NCBI GenBank assembly: GCA_003235475.1
Contig: QJWC01000025.1
Span: 1 to 36,190, forward strand
From: Acidimicrobiia bacterium
GTDB taxonomy: Bacteria > Actinomycetota > Acidimicrobiia > Spongiisociales > UBA5794
DNA length: 36,190 nucleotides
Direction of reading: 5' to 3'
Numbering within the stretch: the stretch's first letter is position 1; the number at the start of each line of letters is the position of its first letter. The notes below the pieces were generated by a model. It searched no databases and had not been told where the DNA came from. It was given only the letters and a program-made list of their open reading frames with translations. A program made the position numbers and the translations under genes. This document shows, piece by piece, positions 31,938-36,190 of this stretch.

Positions 31938-32000
31938 GCCCGGCCACGCGACACAAACCGACCGCGGCGTTGCGTGCCGGATGCACGGCCGGTTGGGGGC

Positions 32001-32006
32001 TACCCT
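32001..32006 (+). promoter_or_regulatory. -10 element of a leaderless promoter for ybaB-recR
   Basis: TACCCT followed by six bases (CGCCGC) and the ATG at 32013. No ribosome binding site. Confidence 0.6.
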
Positions 32007-32012
32007 CGCCGC

Positions 32013-32333
32013 ATGTCAAAGATGCCGAACGACATGCGCCAGCTCATGCAGCAGGCCCAGCAGATGCAGCAGCAGATGATGGCCGCACAGCGGTCCCTGG
32101 CTGAGAAGACCTATGAAGGCACGGCCGGAGGCGGTGCCGTGACCGCAGTCGTGAAGGGGTCAGGCGAACTCGTGGCGGTCACCTTTGCCGATGGCGTGCT
32201 CGACCCTGACGATCCCGAGATGGCAGGCGATCTGGTCGTCGCCGCCGTGAATCAGGCGCTCGGAGCGATGACCGCCGACGCTGAGCAGTCACTCGGTGGC
32301 CTCGCGGGCGGTCTCGGTGGCATGCTCGGCTGA
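32013..32333 (+). CDS. ybaB: YbaB/EbfC nucleoid-associated protein
   Basis: The 106-residue protein begins [20 protein letters not shown], a long helix rich in Gln and Met, then the beta-sheet core [20 protein letters not shown] and a C-terminal helix. This is the standard YbaB/EbfC plan. It forms dimers that bind DNA with little sequence preference and sits next to recR in most bacteria. The tail is Gly-rich ([14 protein letters not shown]). The ATG is fixed by a TACCCT promoter six bases before it; a longer in-frame reading to 31974 has no support. Its stop overlaps the recR start by one base (TGATG). Confidence 0.9.
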   Translation: MSKMPNDMRQLMQQAQQMQQQMMAAQRSLAEKTYEGTAGGGAVTAVVKGSGELVAVTFADGVLDPDDPEMAGDLVVAAVNQALGAMTADAEQSLGGLAGGLGGMLG

Positions 32334-32926
32334 TGTTCGAGCCCCCTGTCCAGCGCTTGATCGACGAACTCGCCCGGCTCCCCGGCGTGGGTCAAAAGAG
32401 CGCGCAGCGCCTCGCGTTCCACTTGCTGAACGCAGAAGAGGCGGATGCTCGGCGCCTCGCGGACGCGATCATCGACATGCGAGCGCAGGTTCGCCTCTGC
32501 TCGCGCTGTTTCAACGTGACAGCGGACGAAGAGTGCAGCATCTGCCTCGACATGCGCCGTGACCCTTCGATCGTGTGTGTCGTGGAGCGTGCGCAGGACA
32601 TCCCGGTGATCGAACGCACGCAGGAGTTCAGAGGCCGATACCACGTGCTTGGAGGGGCGATCTCGCCCATCGCTGGCATCGGGCCCGAGGTGCTTCGCAT
32701 GAAGGAACTCGTGGCTCGCGTTGATGGCGAAGGCATCAAAGAGGTGATCGTCGCGACGAACCCGACCGTCGAGGGGGACACCACGGCGATGTACCTGGCC
32801 AGGCTGCTGGGGCCGCTCGGCGTCCTCGTGACGCGACCGGCGTCCGGGCTGCCCGTGGGTGGAGACATCGACTACGCGGATGAGATCACCCTCGGGCGTG
32901 CCATCACCGGTCGTCGCGAGATCTAA
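32333..32926 (+). CDS. recR: recombination protein RecR
   Basis: The 197-residue protein acts with RecF and RecO in gap repair, loading RecA. It has an N-terminal helix-hairpin-helix ([20 protein letters not shown]), a C4 zinc finger ([17 protein letters not shown]) and a Toprim domain ([35 protein letters not shown]). It ends with the usual [20 protein letters not shown]. Length equals the family norm (about 198). It is translationally coupled to ybaB and is followed after six bases by the glycosyltransferase gene, so all three are likely one operon. Confidence 0.95.
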   Translation: MFEPPVQRLIDELARLPGVGQKSAQRLAFHLLNAEEADARRLADAIIDMRAQVRLCSRCFNVTADEECSICLDMRRDPSIVCVVERAQDIPVIERTQEFRGRYHVLGGAISPIAGIGPEVLRMKELVARVDGEGIKEVIVATNPTVEGDTTAMYLARLLGPLGVLVTRPASGLPVGGDIDYADEITLGRAITGRREI

Positions 32927-32932
32927 CACTCG

Positions 32933-34012
32933 ATGAGGGTTCTCCTCGTCGAGCCGTACCACGGCGGATCCCATCAGGCGTGGGCGGATGGTTACGCAGC
33001 CCGCAGCGCACACGACGTATCGCTCCTCACGAGGCCCGCACGCTTCTGGAAGTGGCGCATGCACGGGTCCTTCCTCACCCTGGGTTCGGATGTCGTTCAG
33101 CACATTGAGGACCATGGAGTCCCGGATGTGATCCTCGTGAGTTCGATGATGAACGTGGCATCGTTCGCCGGGGCGATCCGACACGCAGCCGCGGGTGTCC
33201 CCATCGCGGTCTACTTCCACGAGTCGCAGTTCACGTATCCGCTCTCGCCAGCCGATCGCGACGACCAGACGTACGCGATGATCAACTGGTCCTCGGCCGC
33301 CACTGCCGACACGGTGATCTTCAACTCCGAGTTCCACCGTCACACCTTTTTCGAGGAGGCACGCGGCTTCCTCAACGTGTTTCCCGAGGACAAGCACATC
33401 GACTTCATCGAGCGGGTCGAGGGACGGTCGTTGGTCATCCCGGTTGGTGTTGGTGTCACGGACCTGATCGCGGCGCAGCGGACGCCGGCCGAACCGCCGC
33501 TGATCGTGTGGAATCACCGGTGGGAGCACGACAAAGGTCCTGAAGAGCTGCTCGAGATCGTGCAGGCGCTCGATCGGCTCGGCACCGAGTTCGCGACGGC
33601 GATGTGCGGCGACGTGTTCGTGTCGGTACCGCCCGAGTTCGAAGACGTGATTTCAGCGCTGGGCGATCGCCTCGTACATCGGGGGTTCGCCGAACGGACC
33701 CGGTACGAGGAGCTCCTCCTCTCGGCCGACGTGGTGCTGTCGACCGCCAATCAGGAGTTCTTCGGCATCGGCGTGGTCGAGGGAATCGCTGCGGGCGCTC
33801 ATCCGGTGCTCCCCAACCGGCTTGTGTACCCCGAACGCGTCGCGTCGCTCGGCGGCGATCCAGCGACCGTGCTCTACGACGACGCCGTACACGCAGCGAG
33901 CCTCATCACGGAAGCATTCACCACACACGAGCGCCCCATGCGGCGGCCGACGGCCCGCTATGACTGGTCCTTGGTGGCGCCTCAACTCGACAAGGCACTC
34001 GAGACGCTGTAG
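32933..34012 (+). CDS. tRNA-queuosine mannosyltransferase-like (QTMAN/GTDC1) glycosyltransferase
   Basis: The 359-residue protein resembles GTDC1/QTMAN, the enzyme that adds mannose to queuosine in tRNA-Asp of animals. The N-terminal half is the DUF3524 domain: MRVLLVEPYHGGSHQAWADG, LTRPARFWKWRMHGSFLTL, then YFHESQFTYPLSPADRDDQT and FNSEFHRHTFF. The C-terminal half is a GT-B Rossmann domain: VWNHRWEHDKGPEELLEI, then a sugar-nucleotide site with STANQEFFGIGVVEGIAAGAHPVLPNRLVYPE (conserved E of the EX7E-like element; quoted in family terms). In bacteria the acceptor is unproven. It ends the ybaB-recR operon, six bases after recR. No queuosine synthesis gene is in the window. Confidence 0.8.
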   Translation: MRVLLVEPYHGGSHQAWADGYAARSAHDVSLLTRPARFWKWRMHGSFLTLGSDVVQHIEDHGVPDVILVSSMMNVASFAGAIRHAAAGVPIAVYFHESQFTYPLSPADRDDQTYAMINWSSAATADTVIFNSEFHRHTFFEEARGFLNVFPEDKHIDFIERVEGRSLVIPVGVGVTDLIAAQRTPAEPPLIVWNHRWEHDKGPEELLEIVQALDRLGTEFATAMCGDVFVSVPPEFEDVISALGDRLVHRGFAERTRYEELLLSADVVLSTANQEFFGIGVVEGIAAGAHPVLPNRLVYPERVASLGGDPATVLYDDAVHAASLITEAFTTHERPMRRPTARYDWSLVAPQLDKALETL

Positions 34013-34180
34013 ATCCTCGCACCTTTCCTCCCCCAGATTCTGAGGGAGGTGGCCGAGCGAAGCGAGGACGGAGGGGGCAATTGTCCGCCACCGTCCCGCA
34101 GAGGTGCTGTGTCAGGTGCCCCTCTGGTCCGCCCTCCCGGGCGGACCTGTCTCCCCCGTCTTCCGCCGGGGGGAGATCCG
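34013..34180. other. hairpin-rich spacer between convergent genes
   Basis: These 168 bases hold no open frame that I believe in, but at least four inverted repeats. CCTCCC/GGGAGG (34027-34032, 34044-34049) has an inner CAG/CTG. CAGAGG/CCTCTG is at 34099-34104 and 34121-34126. A perfect 9-pair stem is at 34126-34147, and TCTCCCCC/GGGGGAGA is at 34150-34157 and 34169-34176. GGACGG (34066-34071)/CCGTCC (34091-34096) may pair as well. A GAGCGAAGCGAGGACGG stretch (34055-34071) looks like extragenic repeat material. It could be a set of terminators, a REP-like element or a structured RNA. Confidence 0.6.
34126..34147. terminator. perfect 9-pair GC hairpin
   Basis: GGTCCGCCC (34126-34134), loop TCCC, GGGCGGACC (34139-34147). 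It lies between the convergent stops of the mannosyltransferase-like gene (34012) and glpX (34181). There is no T-run on either side, so termination is inferred from position and strength only. Confidence 0.5.
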
Positions 34181-35167
34181 TCAGGGGCGGACGTCTCCTT
34201 CGACCCATTCGACGCGGTGGTCGGCCTTGACGAACCGGACGGTGCCCGACTGTGACCGCATCACGACTGAGTGCGTGGACGTGTGTTCGCCGCCGAACCG
34301 GACGCCGTCGAGGAGCGGGCCCGTCGTGACGCCCGTCGCTGCGAAGAACGTGTTGTCGGAGTCGACGAGATCCCGTGTCGTCAGCACCTGCTCGAGGTCG
34401 AGGCCGTGGTCCTGGGCGTACCGTCGCTCGTCGTCGTTCCTCGGCCAGAGCTTGCACTGGATCTCACCGCGCAATGCGGCCATCGCGCACGCAGTCGTCA
34501 CTGCCTCGGGAGATCCTCCGATGCCGAGCATGATGTCGATCCCGTTGTCCTCGACACAGGTCGCGATCGCTGCCTGGATGTCGCCGTCGCCGATCAGCGT
34601 GATGCGCGCACCAGCCGCTCTCACATCGTCGATGTAGCCCTGGTTTCGAGGGCGATCGAGGATCACGGCGGTCATCTCCGAGATCTCCTTGCCGACGGCC
34701 TTACCCACGTTGTGGAGGTTCGCCGCCACTGGGGCGTTGATGTCGATCGAGCCGGCCGCAGCTTCACCGACGGCGATCTTGTCCATGTAGACGAGGTCGC
34801 CGGGGGCATACATCGAGCCGCGTTCTGCCATGGCGATGACCGCGAGCGCGCCGCCGCGCCCCTCGGCTGTGAGTCTCGTGCCGTCGACGGGATCGACGGC
34901 GACATCGACGAGCGGCGGGTTTCCGTTGCCAACCCGCTCACCGTTGTACAGCATCGGGGCCTCGTCCTTTTCGCCTTCGCCGATGACGACGACGCCGTCG
35001 AGGTCGATACGCGACAGCACCGTGCGCATGGCGTCGACCGCCGCCTGGTCGACAAGTTCCTTGTCGCCCCTTCCCTGCTCCCTTGCCGCGGAGATGGCAG
35101 CGGCCTCGGTGACGCGGACGAGGTCGAGAGCCAGGTTTCGTGACGGGAGATAACTCGCAACGTGCAT
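34181..35167 (-). CDS. glpX: class II fructose-1,6-bisphosphatase
   Basis: The 328-residue enzyme hydrolyses fructose 1,6-bisphosphate to fructose 6-phosphate in gluconeogenesis. GlpX motifs are all present: N-terminal NLALDLVRVTEAAAISAAR, the metal-binding VVVIGEGEKDEAPML, VDVAVDPVDGTRLTAEG (DPxDGT), and IMLGIGGSPEAVTTACAM. It is a cytoplasmic Mn- or Mg-dependent enzyme. Its ATG (35165-35167) lies one base after the thiolase stop (TGA, C, ATG), so the two are co-translated on the minus strand. Coupling of a thiolase for fatty acid use with a gluconeogenic phosphatase makes sense for growth on lipids (inference). The stop faces the hairpin-rich spacer. Confidence 0.95.
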   Translation of the reverse strand: MHVASYLPSRNLALDLVRVTEAAAISAAREQGRGDKELVDQAAVDAMRTVLSRIDLDGVVVIGEGEKDEAPMLYNGERVGNGNPPLVDVAVDPVDGTRLTAEGRGGALAVIAMAERGSMYAPGDLVYMDKIAVGEAAAGSIDINAPVAANLHNVGKAVGKEISEMTAVILDRPRNQGYIDDVRAAGARITLIGDGDIQAAIATCVEDNGIDIMLGIGGSPEAVTTACAMAALRGEIQCKLWPRNDDERRYAQDHGLDLEQVLTTRDLVDSDNTFFAATGVTTGPLLDGVRFGGEHTSTHSVVMRSQSGTVRFVKADHRVEWVEGDVRP

Positions 35168-35168
35168 G

Positions 35169-36190
35169 TCAGACCATCTTCACGATCAAGGCGTCGCCCT
35201 GGCCGCCGCCCCCGCAAAGGGCTGCGCCTCCAAGGGTGCCGCCGGTCTTGGCAAGGGCGTTGACGAGCGAAACGACGATCCTCGCACCGGTCGCGCCGAG
35301 CGGATGGCCGAGCGCAACGGCGCCCCCGTGGATGTTCACCTTCGACGGATCGAGATCGAGCATCTTCGATGACCAGAGGGAGACAGAGGCGAACGCCTCG
35401 TTGATCTCGTAGAGGTCGAGATCGCCTGCTTCGAGCTCCGCCCGCTTCAACGCAACCCTCAGTGCGTCCGCGGGACGCTCGTGGAGGGTCGCGTCGGGTC
35501 CAGCGATCTGCCCGTACGCGAGGATCTCTGCGACGATCGGCAATCCGGCTGCCTCGGCGGCCGCGCGGTCTGCCACGATCACGGCGGCGGCGCCGTCGGA
35601 GATCTGCGAAGCGTTCCCCGCAGTGATCGTCCCATCGGCGTGAAAGGCAGGCTTGAGGTTGCCGAGGGAGTCCATGGTGGTCTCCCGGCGGATTCCCTCG
35701 TCTGTGTCGACGAAGACCGGATCGCCCCGGCGCTGCGGCACCTCGGTGGGAACGATCTCGTCGGAGAATGCACCGTTGTCGGTTGCGGCTGCCGCTCGGG
35801 CGTGCGATCGGTTGGCCCACTCGTCCTGTTCCCCTCGGGTGACCCCGAGCTCGTCGTTCCGCGTATCCGATGTGTCGCCCATCATGCACGAGTCGAAGGC
35901 GCAGAAGAGCCCGTCGTGCATCATCGAGTCGATGACGGTCTTGTCGCCCATGCGATAGCCGGCACGCGCGCCCGGCATCACGTAGGGAGCATTCGTCATC
36001 GATTCCATGCCTCCGGCGACGACGAACTTCGATTCGCCGAGACGGATGTGGTTGGCAGCCTCCTGGATCGCGGTGAGCCCGGAAAGGCACACCTTGTTGA
36101 TCGTGACCGAAGGCACCGTCATCGGTATCCCTGCATTGACGGCAGCCTGGCGCGACGTGATCTGACCCTGGCCGGCTTGCAGCACGTGAC
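35169..36190 (-). CDS. acetyl-CoA acetyltransferase (thiolase), 5' end cut by window
   Basis: The visible 339 or so residues are the C-terminal part of a thiolase (usual length about 390). The frame stays open to the window edge, and the first residues HVLQAGQGQITSRQAAVNAG correspond to about residue 55 of the family, so the start lies outside. The nucleophilic cysteine is in TINKVCLSGLTAIQ. The histidine is in NIHGGAVALGHPLGATGARI, and the second catalytic cysteine is in AALCGGGGQGDALI. It condenses two acetyl-CoA or cleaves 3-ketoacyl-CoA; degradative and biosynthetic types cannot be separated here. Upstream partners are not visible. glpX follows after one base. Confidence 0.93.
   Translation of the reverse strand, partial: HVLQAGQGQITSRQAAVNAGIPMTVPSVTINKVCLSGLTAIQEAANHIRLGESKFVVAGGMESMTNAPYVMPGARAGYRMGDKTVIDSMMHDGLFCAFDSCMMGDTSDTRNDELGVTRGEQDEWANRSHARAAAATDNGAFSDEIVPTEVPQRRGDPVFVDTDEGIRRETTMDSLGNLKPAFHADGTITAGNASQISDGAAAVIVADRAAAEAAGLPIVAEILAYGQIAGPDATLHERPADALRVALKRAELEAGDLDLYEINEAFASVSLWSSKMLDLDPSKVNIHGGAVALGHPLGATGARIVVSLVNALAKTGGTLGGAALCGGGGQGDALIVKMV

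Noticed and set aside
34013-34180. Known riboswitch or tRNA in the hairpin-rich spacer
   Set aside because: No cloverleaf, no anticodon arm, and no riboswitch core recognised; it also lies 3' of both genes.
34672-36090. 472-codon minus-strand open frame over glpX and thiolase
   Set aside because: It is the +1 frame of both genes; Arg-rich and without a domain.
1-36190. CRISPR array, toxin-antitoxin pair, prophage or anti-phage system
   Set aside because: No spaced repeats, nuclease/Cas, integrase or recognisable defence domain was found; the dgt gene looks like a housekeeping type without retron or defence partners.

Overview
The window is a GC-rich bacterial chromosome segment carrying 38 protein-coding genes, two of them cut by the window ends, plus one gene fragment. 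I found no rRNA, tRNA, CRISPR array, transposase, integrase or phage gene. The content suggests an actinobacterium (Actinomycetota), perhaps of the Acidimicrobiia type. The reasons are a coenzyme-F420-type luciferase-like oxidoreductase, a FadD15-type acyl-CoA synthetase, many GTG starts, and many genes whose only upstream signal is a TANNNT-like hexamer 6-7 bases before the start codon, the hallmark of leaderless mRNA. The taxon is an inference; no marker gene for it is present.

Layout. 1-7.4 kb: the end of a secreted ExeM/NucH-type nuclease, nfuA (Fe-S carrier), an ATP-grasp ligase of the L-amino-acid-ligase type, an LLM oxidoreductase, two unknown membrane proteins, an MFS transporter and a META-type lipoprotein. 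7.4-14.6 kb is the least ordinary part and is rich in local duplications. A VOC protein is followed by a 44-codon duplicate of the PhzF N-terminus, which overlaps a methyltransferase start (GTGA) and precedes the complete phzF. Next come two tandem paralogous modules, each an ECF-like sigma factor translationally coupled (ATGA) to a one-TM protein with Asp-box (BNR-like) repeats and exactly two cysteines, adjacent to each other. Last is a tandem pair of very small CxxC...CARH proteins, one of them only 52 codons long.

14.6-24.3 kb: acyl-CoA synthetase, secreted SGNH hydrolase, DNA polymerase IV, EamA transporter, an ABC-2 exporter whose permease is an internal duplication, a ZnT9-type cation transporter and homoserine kinase. 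24.3-32 kb, minus strand: dnaX, a 5'(3')-deoxyribonucleotidase, then a phosphonate/phosphate-type ABC transporter (phnD, a strong terminator, phnC, phnE, phnE) whose last gene overlaps a dNTPase (dgt). The two nucleotide phosphohydrolases flanking a phosphorus importer suggest a link between nucleotide turnover and phosphorus supply, which is inference only. 32-36 kb: ybaB-recR divergent from dnaX, a homologue of tRNA-queuosine mannosyltransferase, a hairpin-rich convergent spacer, then glpX and a thiolase on the minus strand.

The best candidate for an undescribed system is the doubled sigma factor/Asp-box membrane protein module (9.7-14.1 kb). Both copies have the same gene order, the same 4-base overlap, and the same TCRTACGAY element exactly 42 bases before the sigma start codon. 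That points to two parallel envelope-sensing transcription switches.
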